Source: Gemmatimonadota bacterium
GTDB lineage: Bacteria; Gemmatimonadota; Gemmatimonadetes; Gemmatimonadales; Gemmatimonadaceae
Length of the DNA stretch: 38,474 nucleotides
Assembly: GCA_003221805.1 (NCBI GenBank)
Contig: QHUA01000143.1
Coordinates: forward strand, 10,455-48,928
Direction of reading: 5' to 3'
The notes beneath the pieces are model-generated. The model had not been told where the DNA came from. It was given only the letters and a program-made list of their open reading frames with translations, and did not search any database. Position numbers and translations under genes: made by a program. Below are positions 17,222-25,028 of the stretch, piece after piece; position 1 is the stretch's first letter; each line of letters begins with the position of its first letter.

Positions 17222-18248
17222 TCTTCTAAGCGTCCCCCAGCAGCGACGGGAGTCGATCGGGCGTCTCGCGCAGGAGCTTCGCGCGGGGCGCTCTGTCGCT
17301 ATATCGACTCACATCAACGCCGACGGTGATGGCTGCGGATCGGAGACCGCGCTGTCGCGACTGCTAGGTCAGATGGGAATTCGCTCGAAGATCGTGAATC
17401 CCACGCCTTGGCCGGAGATGTACAGGTTCCTCCTCGGAGACGACGTGCGCGACGCGAGTGACGGGGGCGCGAAAGCGCTCAAAGAGGCGGACGTCCTCGT
17501 TGTACTCGACATCTCCGATGTAAAGCGACTGGGCGTGCTCGCTGAGGCGGTGAGGCGGTTGACGATTCCCAAACTGGTGATCGACCATCACCTGCCGAGT
17601 GACGAGCCGCCGAGCAAGCTGATGCTCGCCGACACTACCGCCTGCGCAACCGGTGAGCTGATTTACGACTTCGCTACGTGTATCGGCCTGAAGATCACGC
17701 CGGAGATCGCGCGAGCTCTGTATGTGGCGCTGCTCACCGACACCGGCGGATTCCGTTTCAGCAATACGACGGCGCGGTGCCTGAGCATCGCCGGACAGCT
17801 GATCGCGTCCGGCGTCGAGCCTGAAGAGATGTACGGTCGATTGTACGCGTCCATGCCCGTCGGACGCTTGCACCTTCTCCGTGATGCATTGGCGACTTTG
17901 GAAGTTGACCCTGAGTATGGAATCTCCTGGATCTCGGTCGCCGCCGGCGCCGCCGAGCAATACGGGTTGAGATCGGAAGATCTAGAGGGAATTGCCGAGC
18001 ATCCGCGGTCAATCGGCGGGACACGGCTGGCGATTTTCTTCCGCGACCTCGGTCACGATAAGGTGAAGGTCTCCTTTCGCAGCACCGGCGATGTCGACGT
18101 CAACAAGTTTGCAAAGCAATTTGGTGGCGGCGGCCATGCCCGCGCTGCCGGCGCGCTGATCGAAGGCGATCTGGAAGTTGTGCAGAAGAAGGTGGTTGCG
18201 GCAGCTCGAGAGTTTCTTGCTGCGGAAGACAAGGAAGGCGTGGCTTAG
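17214..18248 (+). CDS. nrnA: DHH-family phosphoesterase (NrnA-type oligoribonuclease/pAp phosphatase)
   Basis: Bifunctional enzyme family that degrades very short RNA and dephosphorylates 3'-phosphoadenosine-5'-phosphate; cytoplasmic. Motifs are in order: SVAISTHINADGDGCGSE (HxNxDGDxxGS, motif I), LVVLDISDVKRLG (motif II), VIDHHLPSD (DHH motif, III), ALLTDTGGFRFSNTT (IV) and, in DHHA1, FGGGGHARAAGALI. The gene has 344 aa, normal length. The start is a GTG overlapping the permease by 8 bp, with GGAAGG ahead. Its placement with NifU and Mrp genes may be incidental. Confidence 0.9.
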   Translation: MLDLLSVPQQRRESIGRLAQELRAGRSVAISTHINADGDGCGSETALSRLLGQMGIRSKIVNPTPWPEMYRFLLGDDVRDASDGGAKALKEADVLVVLDISDVKRLGVLAEAVRRLTIPKLVIDHHLPSDEPPSKLMLADTTACATGELIYDFATCIGLKITPEIARALYVALLTDTGGFRFSNTTARCLSIAGQLIASGVEPEEMYGRLYASMPVGRLHLLRDALATLEVDPEYGISWISVAAGAAEQYGLRSEDLEGIAEHPRSIGGTRLAIFFRDLGHDKVKVSFRSTGDVDVNKFAKQFGGGGHARAAGALIEGDLEVVQKKVVAAAREFLAAEDKEGVA

Positions 18249-18296
18249 CGCGTTCCACCCGTAGCCACCGCTGTGCGCTTCCTCTAACTTGACCGC

Positions 18297-18575
18297 ATGA
18301 GCGTCCTCCGCAAACGATCACGTTCACAGGCCGACGTCGAGCATCAGATTCGCCACGAGCTGTCGGAAATCCTGCCGATCCTCAGAATCGAGCATTGCTC
18401 GATCGAGCTCGACGCGTTTGACGCCGCGACGGGGACAGCGGTGCTCCATGTCATGGGCGGTTGCAAGGACTGCGACGCGTCGGCGGTAACGTTCATGCAG
18501 GGGATCGAAGTTCAGCTCAAACGGCGCATCGCTGAGCTGAAGTTCGTCGTCGCCAATGTAGACTCCACGGCATGA
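18297..18575 (+). CDS. NifU C-terminal-domain protein (Fe-S scaffold)
   Basis: A stand-alone NifU-type scaffold: ELSEILPILRIEHCSIELDAFD, then the cluster-binding motif MGGCKDCDASAVTFMQGIEVQLKRRI with the CxxC pair (GxCxxCxxS). It is 92 aa, as usual for Nfu-like proteins. It assembles or carries a 4Fe-4S cluster in the cytoplasm. It overlaps the Mrp gene by 4 bp (ATGA), which fits a joint role in Fe-S cluster transfer. The start is the ATG at 18297 after a short gap with no clear ribosome site. Confidence 0.9.
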   Translation: MSVLRKRSRSQADVEHQIRHELSEILPILRIEHCSIELDAFDAATGTAVLHVMGGCKDCDASAVTFMQGIEVQLKRRIAELKFVVANVDSTA

Positions 18576-19678
18576 GCGCTAATCTTCAGGAACGCGTCAC
18601 GGATGCCCTCTCGCGTATCCGGAACAACCGGGTCGGCGCCAACGTCATCGAAGCGGAAATGGTGCGCGACATTGCGACGACCACTGATGGAAAGGTCAGG
18701 CTCAGCCTGTTGCTCACCGCCGATGATGACGCGACGGTGGTGCGCGAAGTGAGACAGACCCTGCAGCAGGTACCTGGCGTGACCGACGTTCGTGTCGACG
18801 TGAAAGATGCGTCGCAAGTCAAGAGTGCGCCGCCAGCCAGAAAGCCGCCGCGGCCTCTTCCAGTGATGGGGCAGGAGCCGCAATCACAGCGAGCCGCCGT
18901 CCCCGCGCCCACGCCTGTTGCCTATCCACACCTCGGCAACATCATCGCCATCTCCAGCGGCAAGGGCGGCGTCGGGAAGTCGACCGTCGCCGCTAACCTG
19001 GCTGTGGCCCTGGCGAAACAGAGCGCGCGCGTTGGGCTGATGGACGCGGACATCTACGGACCCAACATCCCGCGGATGATGGGCGTCAACGCTCCACCGC
19101 CCGTGGAAAACGAGAAGATCATCCCGCTCCAGGCATACGGCGTCAAAATCATGAGCCTCGGCTTCATGATCGAGCGCGACCAGCCGGCGATCTGGCGCGG
19201 TCCGATAATCATGAAAATCATCACCCAGTTTCTGCGCGACGTGCAGTGGGGCGAGCTCGATTATTTCCTCGTCGACATGCCCCCTGGGACCGGCGACGCA
19301 CAGCTGTCGCTGGTGCAGGCGACGATGGTGCACGGCGCCATCATCGTTACCACGCCCCAGGAAGTAGCATCGGGCGACGCGTTGCGCGGAGCGAAGATGT
19401 TCCAGCGGGTCGCCGTTCCAGTGCTCGGCGTGGTCGAGAACATGAGTTATTTCGTTTGTCCGAACTGCGAGGAGAAGCACTACATCTTCGGCCAGGGCGG
19501 TGGGCGCCGTCTCGCTGAGGAGCTCGACGTGCCGTTGCTTGGGGAGATACCGTTCTTCCCGGGCGTTTTGTCGGGAGGCGACCGTGGGGAGCCGATCGTC
19601 GTCAGCGAGCCAAACACGGCTGCCGCGCAGGCTCTGCTCGATCTTGCTGGACGCCTGAGTGGGGTGCTCGCCAGTTAG
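18572..19678 (+). CDS. mrp: Mrp/ApbC-type Fe-S cluster carrier ATPase
   Basis: P-loop ATPase that carries and transfers 4Fe-4S clusters. The N-terminal ~75 residues form a MIP18/DUF59-like domain (ALSRIRNNRVGANVIEAEMV; GVTDVRVDV). A Pro/Ala linker follows, then the deviant Walker A IAISSGKGGVGKSTVAANLA, Switch motif DADIYGPNIPRMMG, Walker B YFLVDMPPGTGDAQLSL and the cluster-ligand CPNC (YFVCPNCEEKHYIFG). Length 368 aa is normal. It is coupled to the NifU gene by a 4-bp overlap and is convergent with the membrane gene behind it. Confidence 0.95.
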   Translation: MSANLQERVTDALSRIRNNRVGANVIEAEMVRDIATTTDGKVRLSLLLTADDDATVVREVRQTLQQVPGVTDVRVDVKDASQVKSAPPARKPPRPLPVMGQEPQSQRAAVPAPTPVAYPHLGNIIAISSGKGGVGKSTVAANLAVALAKQSARVGLMDADIYGPNIPRMMGVNAPPPVENEKIIPLQAYGVKIMSLGFMIERDQPAIWRGPIIMKIITQFLRDVQWGELDYFLVDMPPGTGDAQLSLVQATMVHGAIIVTTPQEVASGDALRGAKMFQRVAVPVLGVVENMSYFVCPNCEEKHYIFGQGGGRRLAEELDVPLLGEIPFFPGVLSGGDRGEPIVVSEPNTAAAQALLDLAGRLSGVLAS

Positions 19679-19724
19679 GCTGTTACTGCGTTCTTCTTTG
19701 GTCTGGTGCGCCACCAGGAGAGTA

Positions 19725-20576
19725 TCACGGCGCCGAATCCGATGGCGACGGCGACGAACGTCGGAACCAGGTGAACGCGGCAGCGACGATCCACATCGCG
19801 CTGAACGCGAGGATGCCCGTGTACAGGTACTGCAGCTCCTGACCCGCCGGAGTCTCTGCTTCGCGCTTGCCGGCGATGGCGATCCCCGCCACCTGAGCCA
19901 CGGCGAGAAAACCCAGGATGGCAATGCCGGAGACGGCGACCAGAAACACCGCCACGCCGATCGGAATGAGGAACGCGCCGATGATGGTGATTGCCAGCGC
20001 GACAATCAGCGCAATGAGCACCGGAATCGACGCAATGCTTCCGAGAACGCCCGTGAGGAGTGAGCGCCCCGTTTCATTGGTCACCACTTCCACCGCGCGG
20101 TGGAAGTAGTCGCGCAGGAAGAACAGGACGAAAGTTCCGACGAGGAGCAGAACCACGAGCCAGAGAAATGCCGCCGCGAGCGAGCCGAGCGTCGTGCGCG
20201 GTCGGCCGCCGAAGCTGACGGTGGATCTGTTGTGCGTAGCTCCGACATCCTTGATGACGCCGAGTATCGAGCCGCCTTCGTTGCGAACGTGACCACCTAG
20301 GGCGACCGCCCCGCCGCGCACTCTGCCGCCTTCGTGCACGATGACGTCACCAAGCACGGCAGTCGCGGCCCCATCGACATTGCCGTAAACGTCGAGATTG
20401 CCACGAATCGCCATCACGGACCCCGACGTACTGGTGCCGGCAGGAATGGTGAGGTCTCCGGTCTGGACCCTGGAGTAATTCTTGAGGCCGGAGATTCCGA
20501 CACGTTGGGCGTTCGCATCCTGCGCGGCTGTCGTCGCAATAAAAAGGGTAAGGCCGAGCAGGATTAATTTCATCAA
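19725..20576 (-). CDS. bactofilin-like membrane protein with probable 3' frameshift
   Basis: Predicted secreted/membrane protein. A signal peptide (MMKLILLGLTLFIATTAAQDANAQ) precedes a beta-helical repeat like bactofilin or polymer-forming domains (GNLDVYGNVDGAATAVLGDVIVHEGGRVRGGAVALGGHV). Three to four transmembrane helices follow (LAAAFLWLVVLLLVGTFVLFF; IPVLIALIVALAITIIGAFLIPIGV). As annotated it ends TWFRRSSPSPSDSAP, a low-complexity tail. One frame over, the same DNA continues HLVPTFVAVAIGFGAVILSWW...KKNAVTA to a stop at 19675, a natural final helix. A missing base near 19774 explains this. It overlaps the anti-sigma-like gene by 4 bp (ATGA) and is probably in the sigma operon. Confidence 0.72.
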   Translation of the reverse strand: MMKLILLGLTLFIATTAAQDANAQRVGISGLKNYSRVQTGDLTIPAGTSTSGSVMAIRGNLDVYGNVDGAATAVLGDVIVHEGGRVRGGAVALGGHVRNEGGSILGVIKDVGATHNRSTVSFGGRPRTTLGSLAAAFLWLVVLLLVGTFVLFFLRDYFHRAVEVVTNETGRSLLTGVLGSIASIPVLIALIVALAITIIGAFLIPIGVAVFLVAVSGIAILGFLAVAQVAGIAIAGKREAETPAGQELQYLYTGILAFSAMWIVAAAFTWFRRSSPSPSDSAP

Positions 20577-21088
20577 GCTGCCCTTCGCCTGGCGATTTGT
20601 GCGGCAGTGCGGATGGCGCCGTACCCGCTGATCAGACCAACCGCCAATACCACGTAGAGGATGACAGCCTGGATGGCGCCCGCCTGCAGGTAAGCAATCG
20701 TCTGCGAGCCGAGCACGAGGGCGCCGATTTGTGTGCCGACTGTGGCGATCGCGAACGCGTACTGGGTGACGGCGGCGCTGAGGATCGCGGTGAGGAGATC
20801 GACCTCGAAGAACATGAATGCCGCGGCGGCGATGAGGGCGACGCCGGCGGTTGCTCTGCCCGTAGCACGGAGGATGCCGATTGGACGGCGCTGAACGACC
20901 GCCTGCTGGCCGCCTCGATGCAGCTCGAGGTGCCGGGCGACGGCAATGGGAGCGACCTTGGCAGGCTGCAGACGGTCGATACCGGCAATTACGCGATCGG
21001 CAAAATCCCGAGATGGCGACAGGTAGGGGAGTCGCTGCAACTCGGCCGCAATGGGGACGAATTCTTCGTCGAAATCGTGCTCGATCAT
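20573..21088 (-). CDS. probable membrane anti-sigma factor
   Basis: 171-aa protein directly downstream of the ECF sigma gene. The N-terminus (MIEHDFDEEFVPIAAELQRLPYLSPSRDFADRVI) is an acidic helical region of the length of a sigma-binding domain. It lacks the HxxxCxxC zinc motif of many anti-sigma proteins. Two or three transmembrane segments follow (GVALIAAAAFMFFEVDLL, FAIATVGTQIGALVLG, AVILYVVLAVGLISGYGAI). The anti-sigma role is inferred from position and layout, not from a family signature. It has a good GAGGAA ribosome site and overlaps the bactofilin-like gene by 4 bp. Confidence 0.65.
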   Translation of the reverse strand: MIEHDFDEEFVPIAAELQRLPYLSPSRDFADRVIAGIDRLQPAKVAPIAVARHLELHRGGQQAVVQRRPIGILRATGRATAGVALIAAAAFMFFEVDLLTAILSAAVTQYAFAIATVGTQIGALVLGSQTIAYLQAGAIQAVILYVVLAVGLISGYGAIRTAAQIARRRAA

Positions 21089-21178
21089 GGGTTCCTCACC
21101 CGATCACTTACGGGTTTGGTACGGGAAAGTTTCAGCATTTTGCAGCCTCTTTTGCTCGCAAAAACAGGGTTCGGGAGG

Positions 21179-21775
21179 TCATCGGAGGTCCCCCAGATAC
21201 TGCCTCAATTCCTGGCGAGCACGGTGGATGTAGGTCTTCACTGTGCCGAGCGGCAGCTTCACGATTTCCGCGATCTCGTCGTACGAGTAATCCTCGACGT
21301 GGCGCAGAATGATGCACGCGCGATACTCGGGTCTGAGTCTGGCGATGGCCTTTTCGATCTCCGCCCCAAGCTCCCGCGACTCGAGCTCCTCCAGTGGTGA
21401 TTCGCCGCCACTCGTCACCGTCACCGCTGTCGCCCGCACGCTCTCGGCGGTGATGGCGGTCGGCGAGCCCTCGATGCTGATGGTGTCGACCTGACGTCGT
21501 CGCAGGTGATCGATGGTGATGTTGTTGGCGATCTTGAACAGCCAGCTCGAGAATTTGAACTCGGGCCGGTACCGATCGATGTTGTTCAGCACCTTGATGA
21601 ACGTTTCCTGCGCCAGGTCCTCGGCGGTCTCTTTGTCGCGAACCATGCGGTAGATGAGCGAAAACACGGGTCGCTCATACCGTTTGATCAGCTCGCGATA
21701 CGCGTCCTCGCGCCCTTCCTGGGCGAAGACGACCACTTGCTGGTCGGATACGTCGGTGTAGGACCTTGCTGGCAT
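21179..21775 (-). CDS. ECF-type RNA polymerase sigma-70 factor
   Basis: Alternative sigma factor (about 198 aa). Sigma region 2: REDAYRELIKRYERPVFSLIYRMV and AEDLAQETFIKVLNNIDRYRPEFKFSSWLFKIANNITIDHLRRR. Region 4: IARLRPEYRACIILRHVEDYSYDEIAEIVKLPLGTVKTYIHRAR, with the helix-turn-helix. Start chosen at MPARSYTDVSDQQ; the ORF-track start 26 codons earlier overlaps ubiE on the other strand. No clear ribosome site precedes this ATG. A Thr/Val/Ser-rich linker sits between the two regions. It heads a minus-strand operon with the membrane proteins behind it, so it likely answers an envelope signal. About 90 bp separate it from the anti-sigma-like gene. Confidence 0.93.
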   Translation of the reverse strand: MPARSYTDVSDQQVVVFAQEGREDAYRELIKRYERPVFSLIYRMVRDKETAEDLAQETFIKVLNNIDRYRPEFKFSSWLFKIANNITIDHLRRRQVDTISIEGSPTAITAESVRATAVTVTSGGESPLEELESRELGAEIEKAIARLRPEYRACIILRHVEDYSYDEIAEIVKLPLGTVKTYIHRARQELRQYLGDLR

Positions 21776-21836
21776 CTTTGGAGGAGCGGGAAAGATAGCT
21801 TGCCCCGCGCACCGTCGCCGGGCAACTTTCGAAGCG

Positions 21837-22607
21837 ATGCTGGCAACTGACATCGACAGCGCGACCGCCAGTGCCGCCGCTGCCGGTGGCGCAGAAAAGC
21901 GCGCTTACGTTAAGCAGATCTTCTCGGAGATCGCCCCGCGGTACGATCTCCTCAACCACGTCCTCAGTCTCAACATCGACCGGCGCTGGCGTCGCAAGGC
22001 CATTGCGATGCTCGGCGTCGAGCGCGATAAGGCGGGCCGTTACCTCGACCTTTGCACGGGCACGCTCGATGTCGCGCAGCACATTTCGATGTTCCCCGGC
22101 TTCCGTGGCTTCGTTATAGGCGCCGACTTCGCGGAACCGATGTTGAAAGCAGGTGCGGGAAAGGTGGAAGGGAAGATGGTAGCGCCAGTGGCTGCGGATG
22201 CGTTGCAGCTGCCACTTGCGTCCGGGCAGCTGGCGGGAGCCATCGTAGCGTTTGGGATCAGAAACGTTGCTGGGTTGGAGGCTTCGCTGCGCGAGGTTTT
22301 CCGGGTGCTCGCACCGGGCGGGCGCTTCGTGATTCTGGAGTTCTCAACTCCGCGATGGCCGGTTCTGCGCACGTTGTACAAGGCGTATTTCAATTACGTC
22401 CTTCCCTTGATCGGTCGTTTGGTGAGTGGGCACCGTACCGCATATCAGTATCTTCCTCGCTCCGTGGCGAACTTTCCTGTCGAAGAGGAGCTGGCGAGCA
22501 AGATGAAACAGGCCGGATTCTCTGACGTTGCCTGGTCTTCCTTGTCGCTCGGTGTGGCGGCGATCCACGTCGGCGAGCGCCCCGTCACCGCACTCGGACA
22601 GAAGTGA
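21837..22607 (+). CDS. ubiE: demethylmenaquinone/ubiquinone C-methyltransferase
   Basis: SAM-dependent C-methyltransferase of quinone synthesis (last step of menaquinone). Conserved stretches include YVKQIFSEIAPRYDLLNHVLSLNIDRRWRRKA at the N-terminus, YLDLCTGTLDVAQH (SAM motif I, with the last Gly of GxGxG as Leu), AFGIRNVAGLEASLREVFRVLAPGG, ILEFSTPRWPVLRTLY and YLPRSVANFPVEEEL. Length 256 aa is normal. It starts a plus-strand operon with ubiD, ubiA and ubiX homologues; its stop overlaps ubiD's GTG (GTGA). It is divergent from the sigma gene over about 60 bp. In this context menG is an equally valid name. Confidence 0.93.
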   Translation: MLATDIDSATASAAAAGGAEKRAYVKQIFSEIAPRYDLLNHVLSLNIDRRWRRKAIAMLGVERDKAGRYLDLCTGTLDVAQHISMFPGFRGFVIGADFAEPMLKAGAGKVEGKMVAPVAADALQLPLASGQLAGAIVAFGIRNVAGLEASLREVFRVLAPGGRFVILEFSTPRWPVLRTLYKAYFNYVLPLIGRLVSGHRTAYQYLPRSVANFPVEEELASKMKQAGFSDVAWSSLSLGVAAIHVGERPVTALGQK

Positions 22608-24121
22608 GTCTCGATTCCATCCCGCAGTTTCTTTCTGCGATCGATCGCGCCGGTGAGCTGGCGCGGATCAGTGAGCCGGTGCGAGCACGTCTCGAGATAT
22701 GCGAGATCGCCGACCGCGTGATGAAGCAGCCCGGCGGCGGCAAGGCGCTGTACTTCGAGAACGTGATTCTCGATAACGGCGAGCGGTCGCACTATCCGGT
22801 CGTGATAAATCTTTTCGGCTCGATGCGCAGGATCTGCCTGGCACTCGGCGTCGACGATCTCGACGAGATCGGAGGGCGCATAACCGAGATGCTCGACTTG
22901 AAGGTGCCGGAGGGTTTGATAGGAAAGCTGGCGATGCTGCCGCGTCTGCTCGAGATCGGAAAGTTTCCGCCGCGCGTAAAAGGCGGAAAGCCGCCGTCTC
23001 AGGAGATCATTCTGAAGGGCGACGAAGTGGATCTATCGACGCTGCCCATCATTACCTGCTGGCCGGAGGATGGCGGGCCCTACATCACTCTGCCGATGGT
23101 GATCTCGAAGGATCCGAAGAGAGGCATTCGAAATGTCGGAATGTACCGCGTACAAGTATTGGGTCCTCGCTCTCTGGCGATGCACTGGCAGCGCCACAAG
23201 GTCGGCGCGGCGCATTGGCGGGAGATGGCGGAGAAGGGCGAGAAGATGTCGGTAGTGATAGCGATCGGTGCTGATCCAGCCTCGGTTTACTCAGCGTCCG
23301 CGCCGTTGCCGCCAACGATCGACGAGTTCCTGTTTGCCGGGTTTTTGCGAAACACGCCAGTGCACCTGGCGAAGGCGGTGACCAGCGAGCTGGAGGTTCC
23401 CGCCGACGCCGAGTTCGTGATCGAGGGTTACATCGACCCCGCCGAGGACCTGGTGGTGGAAGGGCCGTTTGGCGACCACACCGGATTTTACTCGGAGGCG
23501 GATCTCTACCCGCAAGTCCACGTGACGGCGCTGACGATGCGGCGCAATCCGGTATATGCGACCACCATCGTCGGGCGGCCGCCAATGGAGGATTACTACC
23601 TGGGCCACGCCACCGAGCGAATCTTCCTTCCTCTGCTCAAGCTCACGATCCCCGAGATCGTGGACTACCACATGCCGGCGGAGGGGATTTTTCATAACCT
23701 CGTCTTCGTGTCGATCGACAAGCAGTATCCGGGTCAGGCATACAAGGTGATGAATGCGCTGTGGGGTCAGGGGCTGATGGCGCTGGCCAAGGTCATCGTG
23801 GTCCTGGACAAGGACGTAAACGTGCGCAACGTACAGGAAGCGTGGTGGGTGGCGCTCAACCACATAGATCCCGAGCGCGACGTTAGGTTTTCGATGGGGC
23901 CGATCGACGTGCTCGATCATTCGAGTCGCGGGTTTACCTACGGCTCGAAGATGGGCATCGACGCCACGCGGAAGTGGCCGGAGGAGGGATTCACGCGCAA
24001 CTGGCCGAAGGTGATGGAAATGGACGGGGAAACGAAACAGCGGGTCGACGCGATGTGGTCCCGGCTTGGCCTGGGTCCACTGCAAAGAGCGGAGAGATTC
24101 AAGAGCAATGAGCCTCGATAA
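22604..24121 (+). CDS. ubiD: UbiD-family decarboxylase (prenylated-FMN dependent)
   Basis: Non-oxidative decarboxylase of quinone synthesis that needs the prenyl-FMN made by UbiX. Full length (505 aa), starting at GTG with MSLDSIPQFLSAIDRAGELAR. Recognisable parts are PGGGKALYFENV near the N-terminus, NVGMYRVQVLGPRSLAMHWQ, EDLVVEGPFGDHTGFYSEAD (with the E, active-site region), VYATTIVGRPPMEDYYLG and GIFHNLVFVSIDKQYPG. It lies between ubiE and ubiA and overlaps both. In genomes with the futalosine pathway, the UbiD/UbiA/UbiX set is used after dehypoxanthine steps; which pathway runs here cannot be read from this window. Confidence 0.93.
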   Translation: MSLDSIPQFLSAIDRAGELARISEPVRARLEICEIADRVMKQPGGGKALYFENVILDNGERSHYPVVINLFGSMRRICLALGVDDLDEIGGRITEMLDLKVPEGLIGKLAMLPRLLEIGKFPPRVKGGKPPSQEIILKGDEVDLSTLPIITCWPEDGGPYITLPMVISKDPKRGIRNVGMYRVQVLGPRSLAMHWQRHKVGAAHWREMAEKGEKMSVVIAIGADPASVYSASAPLPPTIDEFLFAGFLRNTPVHLAKAVTSELEVPADAEFVIEGYIDPAEDLVVEGPFGDHTGFYSEADLYPQVHVTALTMRRNPVYATTIVGRPPMEDYYLGHATERIFLPLLKLTIPEIVDYHMPAEGIFHNLVFVSIDKQYPGQAYKVMNALWGQGLMALAKVIVVLDKDVNVRNVQEAWWVALNHIDPERDVRFSMGPIDVLDHSSRGFTYGSKMGIDATRKWPEEGFTRNWPKVMEMDGETKQRVDAMWSRLGLGPLQRAERFKSNEPR

Positions 24122-25028
24122 GGACACGCGGGCTGGTGGGCGCGAGGGGCAGACGTTCCGCGGACAGGGAGCGCTCTTGCGACACGTCAATCTGGTTCGA
24201 TTGCCGCACACCGTGTTCGCGCTGCCGTTTGCTCTCGTCGGCGTAGTGCTGGCGAGCTATGTCGCGCCGATCACGATTAGCGTCGTGTTATGGGTGGTGG
24301 TCGCATTCACGACGGCGCGCTTCGCGGCGATGGGTTTCAATCGCATCGTCGATCGCGAGATAGATGCGCGGAATCCGCGGACGCGCTCGAGGGAGATTCC
24401 ATCGGGTGCGATGACGGTCCGTGAGGCAGGCGTGGCGGTAATCCTGGCGTCGCTTCTCTTCGTGATCGCCGCGTGGCAGCTCAATACACTGTGTTTGCTG
24501 TTGGCGCCGGTCGCCCTGGCGTGGGTTCTCTTCTACAGCTACACCAAGCGCTTTACTCGCTGGTCGCACCTCGTGCTCGGAGTTGGCTTGTCGATCGCGC
24601 CGGTGGGTGGTTATCTCGCGATCACGGGCCGCTGGAGCGATCCGTGGTGGATGTTGATTGCGCTGGCGATCGCAGTCGCGACCTGGGTTGGCGGGTTCGA
24701 CATCCTCTATGCATTGCAGGATGTCTCGTTCGATCGCGAGAACGGACTCTACTCCGTTCCATCGACGTTCGGCGAAGCAAATGCGCTCGGCATCGCGCGC
24801 GCGCTGCACATCACCACCGTCGCCGCGCTGGCAATCGCCGGCCTAGGCGCCGGTGCAGGTGCGCTGTACTTCGTTGGTGTGCTGGTCGCGGCGGTGCTGC
24901 TATTGTACGAGCACTCGCTGGTCAAGGTAGATGATTTCTCGCGACTCGATGCAGCGTTCTTCACCATGAACGGCGTGATCAGCATCGTCTTTCTCGGGTT
25001 CGTCTTTACCGAGAGGTTGCTGCGGTGA
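24108..25028 (+). CDS. ubiA: UbiA-family prenyltransferase
   Basis: Inner-membrane aromatic prenyltransferase that attaches the isoprenoid tail in quinone synthesis. Nine or so helices. Two Asp-rich motifs are clear: FNRIVDREIDARNPRTRSREI (motif I, NxxxDxxxD) and ILYALQDVSFDRENGLYSVP (motif II, DxxxD). Start chosen at MSLDKDTRAGGREG, which overlaps ubiD by 14 bp; the ORF-track start is 14 codons earlier. The 306-aa length is normal. Its GTGA overlap with the ubiX-like frame ties it to the same operon. It could be the 4-hydroxybenzoate (UbiA) or the futalosine-pathway (MqnP) enzyme. Confidence 0.92.
   Translation: MSLDKDTRAGGREGQTFRGQGALLRHVNLVRLPHTVFALPFALVGVVLASYVAPITISVVLWVVVAFTTARFAAMGFNRIVDREIDARNPRTRSREIPSGAMTVREAGVAVILASLLFVIAAWQLNTLCLLLAPVALAWVLFYSYTKRFTRWSHLVLGVGLSIAPVGGYLAITGRWSDPWWMLIALAIAVATWVGGFDILYALQDVSFDRENGLYSVPSTFGEANALGIARALHITTVAALAIAGLGAGAGALYFVGVLVAAVLLLYEHSLVKVDDFSRLDAAFFTMNGVISIVFLGFVFTERLLR

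Noticed and set aside
21120-21178. small hairpin TTTTG-CTCG-CAAAA between the sigma and anti-sigma genes
   Set aside because: A 5-bp A/T-rich stem is too weak to support an attenuator or terminator.
20597-21400. 267-aa plus-strand ORF
   Set aside because: Asp/Gly/Glu-rich antisense frame over the anti-sigma-like and sigma genes.
23291-24211. 306-aa minus-strand ORF
   Set aside because: Shadow of ubiD; His/Arg-rich without motifs.
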